A DNA stretch of 64,000 nucleotides from Paucidesulfovibrio gracilis DSM 16080 (GTDB lineage: Bacteria; Desulfobacterota; Desulfovibrionia; Desulfovibrionales; Desulfovibrionaceae): the NCBI RefSeq assembly GCF_900167125.1, contig NZ_FUYC01000001.1:124001-188000 (forward strand). The letters are read 5' to 3'. The notes under the pieces are model-generated. The model was not told the origin of the DNA. It worked only from the letters and a program-made list of their open reading frames with translations, and did not search any database. The position numbers were made by a program, and so were the translations under genes. Of the stretch, positions 39,299 to 47,536 are shown piece by piece (position 1 is the first letter of the stretch; each line of letters begins with the position of its first letter).

Positions 39299-39998
39299 AG
39301 ACTCTCCAATCATCTAGCCTCGTTTCGGCGACATCCAAATGGCTGACAAGCGATACGACTACTGTTTTCATAAGATATGTCGCCACCTTCCCCCAGCTGG
39401 AAAACACTCGGGAGCCTCCGTTTTTCCTTGGCCGCATGGTAATGGCGACCTCTTGAAACACCACACCATTTTTCTTCAATAGCATCAGAATGCCGACGTC
39501 CTGGTATTCGCACAATGTGGCTTTTCTACACAAAACGATATCCAACGCACTTTGGTCATAAACCCGATACCCTGACGTCAAGTCAGCGCATGGCAATGCC
39601 GTCAACCAACGAAAAAAAGTCCAGGCCATCTTGCGGCCCACACTGCCCCGGGACACATCGTTTCCGATGATCACGGAATGATTGCTTTGTCTTTCCGCAG
39701 CATTGAGCAGAGAAGGTATATCATCGGGATTGTGTTGTTCGTCCGCATCCAACGTCACAACATACCGGTAAGAAAATCGCTTGGCAAAATGCATTCCGGC
39801 CTGCGTTGCATTCCAAGCTCCCATCCGAAAAGGAAGCCGCAGAACCACGGCGCCGGCCTGCTTCGCCAGCTCTGCCGTAGCGTCCTCGCTGCAGTCGTCA
39901 ACCACGACCACGTCACCGTACCTGCCACACTGGGAGGCAACGTCGAATATGGTGGCCGCTTCATTACAGGCCGGGATAATGCAGACGATATCTTGCAT
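39285..39998 (-). CDS. Glycosyltransferase family 2 (polyprenyl-phosphate sugar synthase-like)
   Basis: A 237-residue GT-A enzyme, ATG at 39998 (a TTG two codons upstream is the alternative). Seen: VCIIPACNEAATIFDVASQ, VVVVDDCSEDAT, VTLDADEQHNPDDIP, where the DxD-type metal site is DAD, and the acceptor region LTSGYRVY. The pattern matches dolichol-phosphate-mannose synthase-like enzymes that load a sugar onto a polyprenyl phosphate carrier. With DUF2304 and the STT3 protein it forms a likely glycan-lipid module. Confidence 0.86.
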   Translation of the reverse strand: MQDIVCIIPACNEAATIFDVASQCGRYGDVVVVDDCSEDATAELAKQAGAVVLRLPFRMGAWNATQAGMHFAKRFSYRYVVTLDADEQHNPDDIPSLLNAAERQSNHSVIIGNDVSRGSVGRKMAWTFFRWLTALPCADLTSGYRVYDQSALDIVLCRKATLCEYQDVGILMLLKKNGVVFQEVAITMRPRKNGGSRVFSSWGKVATYLMKTVVVSLVSHLDVAETRLDDWRVYDEH

Positions 39999-40004
39999 TG
40001 ACAA

Positions 40005-40046
40005 CCAAAGAGAAGGGAGGGGAAGAGTATGCGCTCTTCCCCTCCC
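40005..40046 (-). terminator. Strong terminator after the beta-barrel protein gene
   Basis: A perfect 13-bp stem, GGGAGGGGAAGAG (40015-40027) with CTCTTCCCCTCCC (40034-40046), six-base loop, then TTCTCTTT on the - strand. It is between the outer-membrane protein stop and the GT2 start, so the glycosyltransferase unit needs another promoter or read-through. Confidence 0.8.
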
Positions 40047-40075
40047 TGTTGTAATCGAACGTGTGAGCTATGAGC

Positions 40076-41134
40076 CTAGAACTCGTAGCGGACGGTCAGC
40101 GTGGAGCGATAGCTCTCATACTGACTACGGTCGATGCTGGTACCGAACTCCGCACCGAACTTCCACTGATCAACAGCGAAGCAGTTGACACCAACGATGC
40201 CTTCAAACTCGTCATAGTCACTATTGACGGGACGGGCAGAAGTGACGGTGTCCAGCAGATAGTTCACACCAACATACGGCTGCCAGCCTTCAAAGTTATA
40301 GGCAGCCTTGGCTCCGACGGACAGCTGACCCAGGAAGGAATCAGCGTTGTCGACGTTGGCGCCGTTCCGGTCGTAATCAGACTGGTCGCCGTGGACATAC
40401 AGGTAGCCGACACGACCGCTGAAATCCCACGCATCGTAGGAGAAGTACTGCGACAGGCCGATGCTGGAGACGTAGCGCTCCGAATCGTAATCGCCAGTGG
40501 CAATACCGTTGTCGTCCTCGTACTCCGTGGAGGTGTATCCGAACGCGGCATCAATGACGGTCCCGGGAATGATGGTGTACCCGAGATACGGCATAATGGT
40601 GTAGGAACCATCCGTTTCAAGGCTTCCACCGTTACCGTACTTCTTGTCGAGATCGAGGTACTCGTAGCCAAGCGCCACACCGACGAGCAGGTCGTCGGTC
40701 ACACGCCAGTCACCACCGACCATGGCCGTGTAGAGATCAGCGTCGTACTCGGTCTCTTCGTCGCCGTTGGAGAAGCTCGTGTACATACCGAGTCCCCAAA
40801 CACCGAAGCGGGCACCTTCTTCACCAGCAGACAGACCGTCATCGGTCATACCCGCATTAAAGGCGAAGGCAGGAGCCTTCCCGTCTTTGGGAGCCAGACT
40901 GGCACCTTGGTTGCCGCCGAAGCCGACACCTCCGCCGCCACCACCACCGAAGCCGCCTCCTCCGAAGCCGCCGGCGATGTTGGCAACACGGGCAACGACC
41001 GTGTTGGCCTGGACGGTTGATGTCGCCCGAACGACATCATTGCTGACGACCTGCTCCCCGTTTGCGGCACAGGCAAAGCCCGCAGTCGCAAGCAGGAGCA
41101 AGATGACAGCCCCTCCCGATAAAAATTTCTTCAT
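40076..41134 (-). CDS. Outer-membrane beta-barrel protein (autotransporter-type barrel) with Gly-rich N-terminus
   Basis: A 352-residue exported protein. The ATG at 41134 starts the signal peptide MKKFLSGGAVILLLLATAGFACA. Residues 50-75 are a Gly/Phe-rich stretch (GGFGGGGFGGGGGGGVGFGG). The rest, about 270 residues, shows alternating short beta strands and tyrosine-rich turns and ends in VRYEF, the terminal Phe required for BAM-mediated insertion. A match to the autotransporter beta-domain (12 strands) is likely, but no large passenger is present. Function could be porin or adhesin; unknown. Confidence 0.78.
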   Translation of the reverse strand: MKKFLSGGAVILLLLATAGFACAANGEQVVSNDVVRATSTVQANTVVARVANIAGGFGGGGFGGGGGGGVGFGGNQGASLAPKDGKAPAFAFNAGMTDDGLSAGEEGARFGVWGLGMYTSFSNGDEETEYDADLYTAMVGGDWRVTDDLLVGVALGYEYLDLDKKYGNGGSLETDGSYTIMPYLGYTIIPGTVIDAAFGYTSTEYEDDNGIATGDYDSERYVSSIGLSQYFSYDAWDFSGRVGYLYVHGDQSDYDRNGANVDNADSFLGQLSVGAKAAYNFEGWQPYVGVNYLLDTVTSARPVNSDYDEFEGIVGVNCFAVDQWKFGAEFGTSIDRSQYESYRSTLTVRYEF

Positions 41135-41259
41135 GATTTCCATCCTTCCTTCATGTTTGCAAACGTCCTCAGCCAATATCCTTCTAGAAGCATTTATCTC
41201 GCTATAAAAACAGGTTTAGAAGCTTATTCTTCTACGTTGCACGGCTTTATACAAAAATT

Positions 41260-42126
41260 TTAATTTTTATACTCCTCATCCACAGGAAAGGTCAAGGCTT
41301 GGTCAAACATTTCTAGAACGGCGGGGTATACGTCAATCCACCCTGTCGTGTGCTCGACGCCGTCCAAGACGACAGTCTGCGTCACGTCAGAGGCTCCCCG
41401 GGTCATGTAACTTCGGAGAACCGACACTGGCACGGTGCTGTCCTCGCTTCCGACGACATGGACCTGCGGCACGTCCGCCACTTGCGCGGCAACGCATTTC
41501 GGGTTCAGCGAATCCCGCAACGGTGAAACCCCGTGCAGATCCGTCCACGCCTGATGGTCCAAATTCCCGGCTAAGGTCAATATCCCGGCAACGTCGTTAC
41601 GCCGGGCCGCAACCAGCACCGCCAGTCCTCCACCACCGGAATAGCCCACAAGCTCCACGCTCGTCGCGCCGGTCCGGGCCGCAACCTGATCTATGACCGT
41701 ATTCAGATCCGCGACAACAGGCTCTGCGAACCTGGCCGACGTCCAAAACTGCGGGAGGCAATTGCGACGATGCACGTCGCGTACATATTGACACGGACGG
41801 GCAAGATAAAGAATGAGCGGAAACGGATCCCTGGAAGCCAGCTCAAGGGCAGTCGGGGTTCGGGGGGTCGGATCGGGTGAAACGGTATACCGATCAAGCC
41901 AGGCCAGACCGTCGCCCTCGATATACACGCGCAACCTCTCCCCCTGTCGTCCTTTCAGGATGGTCAGAAGGTCGAAATAGTCTTCTTGGAAAATACGCTC
42001 ATCAGCGCTATAGTTTTGAATAAAGCTGTCGAGCGCATCCGGTCGACGTATTTCGGCTGCACAGCCAGCCATACACCCCAGAAACGTCAGCAAAAGCAAG
42101 AGAACGAGTGCGTTGCGAGGCAGCAT
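41260..42126 (-). CDS. Alpha/beta-hydrolase lipoprotein
   Basis: A 288-residue predicted lipoprotein. ATG at 42126 starts RNALVLLLLLTFLGCMAGCAAE with Cys lipobox choices (LGC or AGC), so the mature protein would be membrane-anchored. Catalytic triad candidates of the alpha/beta-hydrolase fold are visible: nucleophile in VELVGYSGGGGLAVL, Asp in VGSEDSTVP and His in GVEHTTGW. Substrate unknown; esterase, depolymerase or signalling functions are possible. The opposite gene begins 36 bp away on the other strand, so promoters overlap. Confidence 0.75.
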   Translation of the reverse strand: MLPRNALVLLLLLTFLGCMAGCAAEIRRPDALDSFIQNYSADERIFQEDYFDLLTILKGRQGERLRVYIEGDGLAWLDRYTVSPDPTPRTPTALELASRDPFPLILYLARPCQYVRDVHRRNCLPQFWTSARFAEPVVADLNTVIDQVAARTGATSVELVGYSGGGGLAVLVAARRNDVAGILTLAGNLDHQAWTDLHGVSPLRDSLNPKCVAAQVADVPQVHVVGSEDSTVPVSVLRSYMTRGASDVTQTVVLDGVEHTTGWIDVYPAVLEMFDQALTFPVDEEYKN

Positions 42127-42162
42127 GCACAAACATCTTTTACGGAATTGCCTTTTAAGCAA

Positions 42163-43284
42163 ATGAAAATACTGCATGTCGGTAAATATTACCCCCCCGT
42201 TCCCGGCGGTATGGAACGTTTCGTTGCCGATCTTGCACAGCAACAGGTGCATGACGGCCATGATGTTTCCGTGATCTGCCTGCACCCCCGGCCCGGCCTT
42301 GAAAGCCAAACCTCCTGTCTCAACAACGTTACTGTCCACCATAGTAAAATTCAAGCACATTTTGGATTCGTTCCACTTTCTCCAGCCTTTGCGCCAAATC
42401 TGCGCCGCATCGTTCGGCGTACACGTCCCGACGTGCTGCATCTGCACCTGCCCAACCCAATGGTATTCTCACAGCGGATGCTTCCGGACGATGTGCCGCT
42501 CGTGGTCCATTGGCATGCCGATGTGCGTGGTGCCCAAGGACTTATCCTTGGGCTGGGATATCCGGTGTACGCGCTTTTTGAAAAAGCCGTGCTGCGCCGG
42601 GCGGCCAAGATTATTGCGACCTCTCCCCCGTACCTCGCATTCAGCCCCACATTGCGCCCTTTTCGTTCCAAGTGTCATGTCGTTCCTCTGGGGATGGACC
42701 CACAACGTATTCAAACGGACCGTCCCAACGGCTCACCGGGATCCACCATTCTGGCGGTCGGACGCCTGGCACGATACAAAGGATTTGAACATCTGATCCG
42801 GGCCGCGCGCTCCCTGCCCCAGGCCAAAGTGGAGATCATCGGCAACGGTCCCTGCCGCCCTCGGCTGGAAAGAGAAATCCAACGGAACAAACTGGAAAAC
42901 CGCGTCAGGCTTTGCGGCTATCTCCCCGATGCCAAGCTGCTGAATCGTATGGCCCAGGCAGACATTTTCTGTCTTCCCTCCATCCATCGCTCCGAAGCCT
43001 TCGGCGTGGTATTGCTTGAAGCCATGTTCCTCCAAAAACCACTGGTCAGCACGTCGATCCCGGGTTCTGGTACCGGCTGGGTCAATGAAAACGGAAAAAC
43101 CGGGTATGTGGTACCGCCCGGTGATCCGGACGCGCTTGCCAAGGCGCTTGATCGCCTTTTGGATGATCCGGCCGCCCGGACCGCCATGGGCATCGCGGCC
43201 CGCACCCGCTTTGACGAGCACTTTCATATCAAACGCTGCGCACAGGCCGTTGAAACGGTCTATGACGCCGCGTACCGCTCCTGA
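42163..43284 (+). CDS. Glycosyltransferase family 4
   Basis: A 373-residue GT-B enzyme. ATG at 42163 gives the typical start MKILHVGKYYPPVPGGMERF. Seen: LHLHLPNPM, the donor-side ILAVGRLARYKGFEHLI (G[RK]L..KG), PLGMD, and HRSEAFGVVLLEAMFLQKPLV with the EX7E pair. Two glycosyltransferases follow, one in the same and one in the opposite direction. The sugar cannot be predicted. Confidence 0.87.
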   Translation: MKILHVGKYYPPVPGGMERFVADLAQQQVHDGHDVSVICLHPRPGLESQTSCLNNVTVHHSKIQAHFGFVPLSPAFAPNLRRIVRRTRPDVLHLHLPNPMVFSQRMLPDDVPLVVHWHADVRGAQGLILGLGYPVYALFEKAVLRRAAKIIATSPPYLAFSPTLRPFRSKCHVVPLGMDPQRIQTDRPNGSPGSTILAVGRLARYKGFEHLIRAARSLPQAKVEIIGNGPCRPRLEREIQRNKLENRVRLCGYLPDAKLLNRMAQADIFCLPSIHRSEAFGVVLLEAMFLQKPLVSTSIPGSGTGWVNENGKTGYVVPPGDPDALAKALDRLLDDPAARTAMGIAARTRFDEHFHIKRCAQAVETVYDAAYRS

Positions 43285-43316
43285 ACACCATGGTTCCAGC
43301 CCCGGAAAATCAAGCA

Positions 43317-44483
43317 ATGAGCAAGCGGTCCCGCTTTACACAAAACAATGAAAGACCGACGGTCCTTCTCCTTTCGTTTTCTCCCCTGCACAAGGATCCA
43401 CGTGTTCTTCGGCAGGCCGTGTTCTTGAAGGACCACTACGATGTGGCCGCCGCCGGGTTCGGTCCGCCAAGCGCCGTGTATCCCGAACACATTGTGGTGC
43501 AAGGCCATCCCAACTCTTTGGCGTTTAAGGCGATCCAGGCGAGCAGGCTGAAATTGGGTCGCTTTGAAGCCTATTACTGGTCGCAAACTCCGATAAAGGA
43601 TGCCTATCGAAAGCTACACGGCCGAATCTTTCAAACGATCGTAGCCAACGATCTTTCCAGCCTTCCCCTTGCTGTCACACTTGCCGCTGAATCCCATGCC
43701 CGCCTGATACTTGACGTTCACGAATACGAACCCGGGCATTTTGACGGGCATTGGCTGTTCGACTTTTTTTTCAAACCGCTATGGGAATACATCGCCCGAA
43801 AATATCTGCCCGCAGTGGACAGCATGTCCACTGTTTGTGAAGGGATCGCCGCGCTCTACCAAAAAGAATTCTCCGTGCAGCCGAAGGTTATCACCAACGC
43901 TCCATTCCGAAGTCCTCTCCCCCCTTCCGAGGTCCAACCAAAACAAATCCGCATTGTTCACCACGGCATTTGCAACGCCCATAGGCAGCTGGAGGCAATG
44001 GTCAGCATGGCTCGAATGCTGTCCCCCCGTTTTCGGCTGGACCTGATGCTGGTGAAGACGGATGAAGGCTCATACGCCAAGATTCGTAGACAGGCGCGGA
44101 TGGCCGAAAATATTGCCTTGCTTGCCCCTGTTCCCTATGAGGACATCGTCCCCACCCTCAACAGTTACGACATGGGGCTGTGCATGTTCCCGCCCAGCAC
44201 GCCAACGCTTCAATTCGCCCTGCCCAATAAATTTTTTGAATTTCTCCAGGCAGGGCTCGCTGTCTGTTCCTGGCCCTCTCCTGAAATCCGAAACATCATT
44301 GAACGGCACCAATGCGGCATTGTTGCTGAAGCGTATACTGCGGCGGCAATGGCCCAAGCTGTCGAATCGCTTTCGGCTCACGACATTGCCGCCATGAAGC
44401 ATCGCAGCCGAAAAGCCTCGGCCGAGCATTGTGCGGAAAATAACCAGGCAGCCTTTTTACGGATGGTGCGTGGGGAATCCTAA
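43317..44483 (+). CDS. Glycosyltransferase family 4-like
   Basis: A 388-residue protein (start ATG 43317; ATG 43290 also possible). Seen: TVLLLSFSPLHKDPRVLRQAVFL, which is the 'xxKDPRVxRxA' start of many GT4 enzymes in surface-glycan loci, then IVHHGICN, LNSYDMGLCMFPPSTPTLQFALPNKFFEFLQAGLAV and a C-terminal helix. The canonical EX7E is replaced by FALPNKFFEFLQ. The end overlaps, head to head, the last 27 bp of the gene on the opposite strand. Confidence 0.78.
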   Translation: MSKRSRFTQNNERPTVLLLSFSPLHKDPRVLRQAVFLKDHYDVAAAGFGPPSAVYPEHIVVQGHPNSLAFKAIQASRLKLGRFEAYYWSQTPIKDAYRKLHGRIFQTIVANDLSSLPLAVTLAAESHARLILDVHEYEPGHFDGHWLFDFFFKPLWEYIARKYLPAVDSMSTVCEGIAALYQKEFSVQPKVITNAPFRSPLPPSEVQPKQIRIVHHGICNAHRQLEAMVSMARMLSPRFRLDLMLVKTDEGSYAKIRRQARMAENIALLAPVPYEDIVPTLNSYDMGLCMFPPSTPTLQFALPNKFFEFLQAGLAVCSWPSPEIRNIIERHQCGIVAEAYTAAAMAQAVESLSAHDIAAMKHRSRKASAEHCAENNQAAFLRMVRGES

Positions 44484-45608
44484 CGCCTCCAGTGCATTCC
44501 ACATCGCATCCATCCGTGCAGCCCAACTGTTTTGCTCTAGAAACCGCCGCCTCTCATCCGCGCTGACCGCTCCTGCTCGTCCAACGCTTTCCAGCACGGC
44601 CTGGGCAAATTCTTCGGGGTTGCGTCCATAACTCGCCATCTCTCCAAGCCCTTCGCGCAGGCCGCCGACATCCGCTGCGGCCACGCCCAGTCCGCACGCA
44701 TAATACTCATAAAACTTCAGCGGCCGGTGGACATACCGCATATGCTGTGAATCATCCTTATACGGCAACAGCCCCACGGAATAGTTCCGCAAGAGCCTTG
44801 GTACGTCGGCATAATCGACGGGTGCAAGAAACCGAACGTTGTCCGAATCGGCAAACCGCTCATACCCGGCGCCGACAAAATGAAACTCCCAATCAGGGAG
44901 GAGGGCTGCCGCCTTGAGCACCAACGTCGGATCCAGCCAGTCCGAGTAACTCCCCAGGCAAACGGCCCGCTTTACATGCAAGGCTGCCGGCCCAGCGATT
45001 CCGGAAGACTGATCAGGCCCACCATTCGGAATCAGACGGACTCGTGATGGAGAATGGAGTTTTTCATTCACATGCTCGACCAGCGGTGTCGAAACGGCCC
45101 AAATCTCATCATACCATCCCTCTGAAATGCGCTTTTCCAACTCCCTGACCAGGCATATAGGCAAGGTCGCAAAGGCTCTCGGCCCGTCATTGAGCCGGAG
45201 CACAGTTTTTTCAGACTTTATTTTAGGGAGATATGCCATGGTTGGTCCAACATCATGAAGGCACAAGCCGTACTCTTTTTTCTGGAGCCAACGAGGGGCC
45301 AACCCGTGCACGCCGTGCAGCATGAATTGGTGTGGGACAAACAAGGAGTGAATGGGAATCATGGAAAAAAAAGTAAATTCATGTAGACCGGAAGCCGGAC
45401 GCATATTGGGACTGTTGCCCGCGTGCCGCAAATATCTGATCAGCCGCTGCCGCCGTGCCTGACCGATAAGGTCGAACGGCGAAGCGGGAACCGAGAGATA
45501 ATCCACGGAAACCCCACGCTCAGCAAGCCCCATCGCCATATGTTGTATGCCCGTTCTGGAATGCGAAACCGCAAACGGATGCACACCAAGAACAATTGCT
45601 GACTTCAT
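44457..45608 (-). CDS. Glycosyltransferase (GT4-like)
   Basis: A 383-residue GT-B type protein. Seen: N-terminal VLGVHPFAVSHSRTGIQHMAMGL, central KRAVCLGSYSDWLDPTLVLKAAALLPDWEFHFVG, and DDSQHMRYVHRPLKFYEYYACGLGVAA, which is the donor-binding region of TuaH-like or polysaccharide pyruvyl-type GT1/GT4 relatives. Its 3' end overlaps the + strand gene by 27 bp, a tail-to-tail overlap. The start MKSAIV lies 65 bp downstream of the asnB stop, in the same direction. Confidence 0.75.
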   Translation of the reverse strand: MKSAIVLGVHPFAVSHSRTGIQHMAMGLAERGVSVDYLSVPASPFDLIGQARRQRLIRYLRHAGNSPNMRPASGLHEFTFFSMIPIHSLFVPHQFMLHGVHGLAPRWLQKKEYGLCLHDVGPTMAYLPKIKSEKTVLRLNDGPRAFATLPICLVRELEKRISEGWYDEIWAVSTPLVEHVNEKLHSPSRVRLIPNGGPDQSSGIAGPAALHVKRAVCLGSYSDWLDPTLVLKAAALLPDWEFHFVGAGYERFADSDNVRFLAPVDYADVPRLLRNYSVGLLPYKDDSQHMRYVHRPLKFYEYYACGLGVAAADVGGLREGLGEMASYGRNPEEFAQAVLESVGRAGAVSADERRRFLEQNSWAARMDAMWNALEALGFPTHHP

Positions 45609-45673
45609 AGCCCACCCTAAACAGGATCATGTCCCTGGTTGCTCATACGCCAATCACTCCCGGGTAAAAAAGC

Positions 45674-47464
45674 TTAATCAGCAAGTTGCACTTTGTTCTT
45701 CTCCATATAGCGAAGCATGGAATACACGGCAAGGAGCCGCTGGAGATTGTTTACTCCGTGAACATACTGCTCTTCAAGCAACTTCTCCAAGCCGCTCAGT
45801 GAAAAAAAATCCGGATACTGTTGCACGCCTTCCCGGAACACTTCATACATATGTTTTTTTGCTTCTGGAGAACTCAATAAACACTTTTGAAGCTGGGTGC
45901 AAAATCCTTTCTTATCCCTTCTCCAAATCACCTCACGTGGAAGCAGATTCCTTGCATCAACATTTCTGCGCAAAATATATTTATCATGCGTCCACATTTT
46001 GTGGTGAACAGGCATTGACATCCCAAACTCAACAACCCGATGGTCTAAAAACGGATATCGGCCTTCAAGAGAATGGTGCATCTGTAATCGATCGCCTGTA
46101 TGCAGCAGTGATGGCAGGCTATTGCGCAAGGTCATATACTGCTGATCAACATATGGATGCCCGCTCCCAAGCTCCTGTGTGACGCGGCGTACCTTCCGAT
46201 AGCGCTTCCAGTAGTCTTTCCCGAACTCCTCAACTCGTGGAATACTCGACTTGCGTGGTTTGGGAGGCATTTCCATAAGCAATCGTACACCGAGCCGCGC
46301 TTCGTAATGTTCACGAAAGACATTGTACTGCACCCGATAGCCGCCGAAAACCTCGTCCCCACCCTGCCCCTCAAGAATGACCTTGGAGCGCGTTGCGGCC
46401 TGCTGATACAAAAGGTAGCGGGCGACATGATCCGCCGAATGTGTAGGACAATCCTGCGCCTCAATCACCCGGTCGAATATATCGAAGAAATCGTTGTTGC
46501 CGAATTCAATCCGCTCATGATCCGTATCCCAATAGGCGGCAACCTGGCTTGAAAACAATGACTCGTCAGCGGAACTTCCCGGACAGACATACGAGAGGGT
46601 CTTTACCCGTTGCCGCTCCTTGTTCGCCGCAAGAGCGACCAACGTACTGGAATCCAATCCCCCGGACAGCATCAACTGAACCGGGACATCGGCATGTAGG
46701 CGCAACGCCACGGAATCGGCCAGGAGCGCCCCGAATTCCTCGGCGGCCTGTCTGGGATCTTCTGGGACAGCCGAGGTGAGCATATCGGCAGGTGTATAAT
46801 ATGACTCGATGCGGAGCGCCTCTTCGCGCAAAGGAAAAACCAAATTTGTCCCTGGCTCAAGGGGAAGCACACCATCCACCAACGTGCTATCCAGCGGCTC
46901 AATCTGATAAAATTTGATGCATTGCAGCAGACGATCCGCCTTAACCCGAGGCGGAACGCCACTCGCCAGCAAAGCTCGGACCTCAGATGCGAAACACAAC
47001 CTTCCGCCGTCAAGACAATAATAGAGCGGCTTGATTCCAAATCTGTCCCGAGACAGAATTAATTCTTTTTTTCTAACGTCGTATAAGGCAAAAGCCCACT
47101 CGCCATTAAACTGCTTTGTACACTCGGTCCCCCAGCGGTGCCAAGCGGCGAGCACGACCTCCGTATCGCTTTGCGTGCGAAACTCATGAACTTCAGCAAG
47201 CTCTTCACGCAACTCACGATAATTATATATTTCTCCATTAAACACGAGCACATTGCCATGCTCATCCGACATAGGCTGGTTGGCAGCATCGGACAGATCA
47301 AGAATGCTCAGACGCAAATGCCCCAAAGCCACCCCCGGAGCTTCAAAAACGCCTCGCGCATCCGGTCCACGCCAAGGCATCACATCCAGCATCCGGTCCA
47401 CTTGAAACGAAAGTTCCTTCCCGCTGCCGGTCCCTCGGGAAATGATACCGCCTATTCCGCACAT
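45674..47464 (-). CDS. asnB: Asparagine synthase (glutamine-hydrolysing), glycan-locus type
   Basis: A 596-residue enzyme. The ATG at 47464, after AGAGGGATTCGAA, exposes the catalytic N-terminal Cys (MCGIGGIIS). The glutaminase domain has VFNGEIYNYRELREEL and SDTEVVLAAW; the synthetase domain has the PP-loop LMLSGGLDSSTLVALAA and EGQGGDEVFGGY. It transfers ammonia from glutamine to an activated carboxylate. Copies in surface-glycan loci may amidate a uronic acid or another glycan carboxyl instead of making asparagine. It follows the ABC-like gene by 72 bp. Confidence 0.86.
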   Translation of the reverse strand: MCGIGGIISRGTGSGKELSFQVDRMLDVMPWRGPDARGVFEAPGVALGHLRLSILDLSDAANQPMSDEHGNVLVFNGEIYNYRELREELAEVHEFRTQSDTEVVLAAWHRWGTECTKQFNGEWAFALYDVRKKELILSRDRFGIKPLYYCLDGGRLCFASEVRALLASGVPPRVKADRLLQCIKFYQIEPLDSTLVDGVLPLEPGTNLVFPLREEALRIESYYTPADMLTSAVPEDPRQAAEEFGALLADSVALRLHADVPVQLMLSGGLDSSTLVALAANKERQRVKTLSYVCPGSSADESLFSSQVAAYWDTDHERIEFGNNDFFDIFDRVIEAQDCPTHSADHVARYLLYQQAATRSKVILEGQGGDEVFGGYRVQYNVFREHYEARLGVRLLMEMPPKPRKSSIPRVEEFGKDYWKRYRKVRRVTQELGSGHPYVDQQYMTLRNSLPSLLHTGDRLQMHHSLEGRYPFLDHRVVEFGMSMPVHHKMWTHDKYILRRNVDARNLLPREVIWRRDKKGFCTQLQKCLLSSPEAKKHMYEVFREGVQQYPDFFSLSGLEKLLEEQYVHGVNNLQRLLAVYSMLRYMEKNKVQLAD

Positions 47465-47536
47465 TTCGAATCCCTCTGCCGGCCCCCCGAAACAATCAGC
47501 AATTCGTCCCGCCTTCCAGTCCAAAACACCCCGGCA

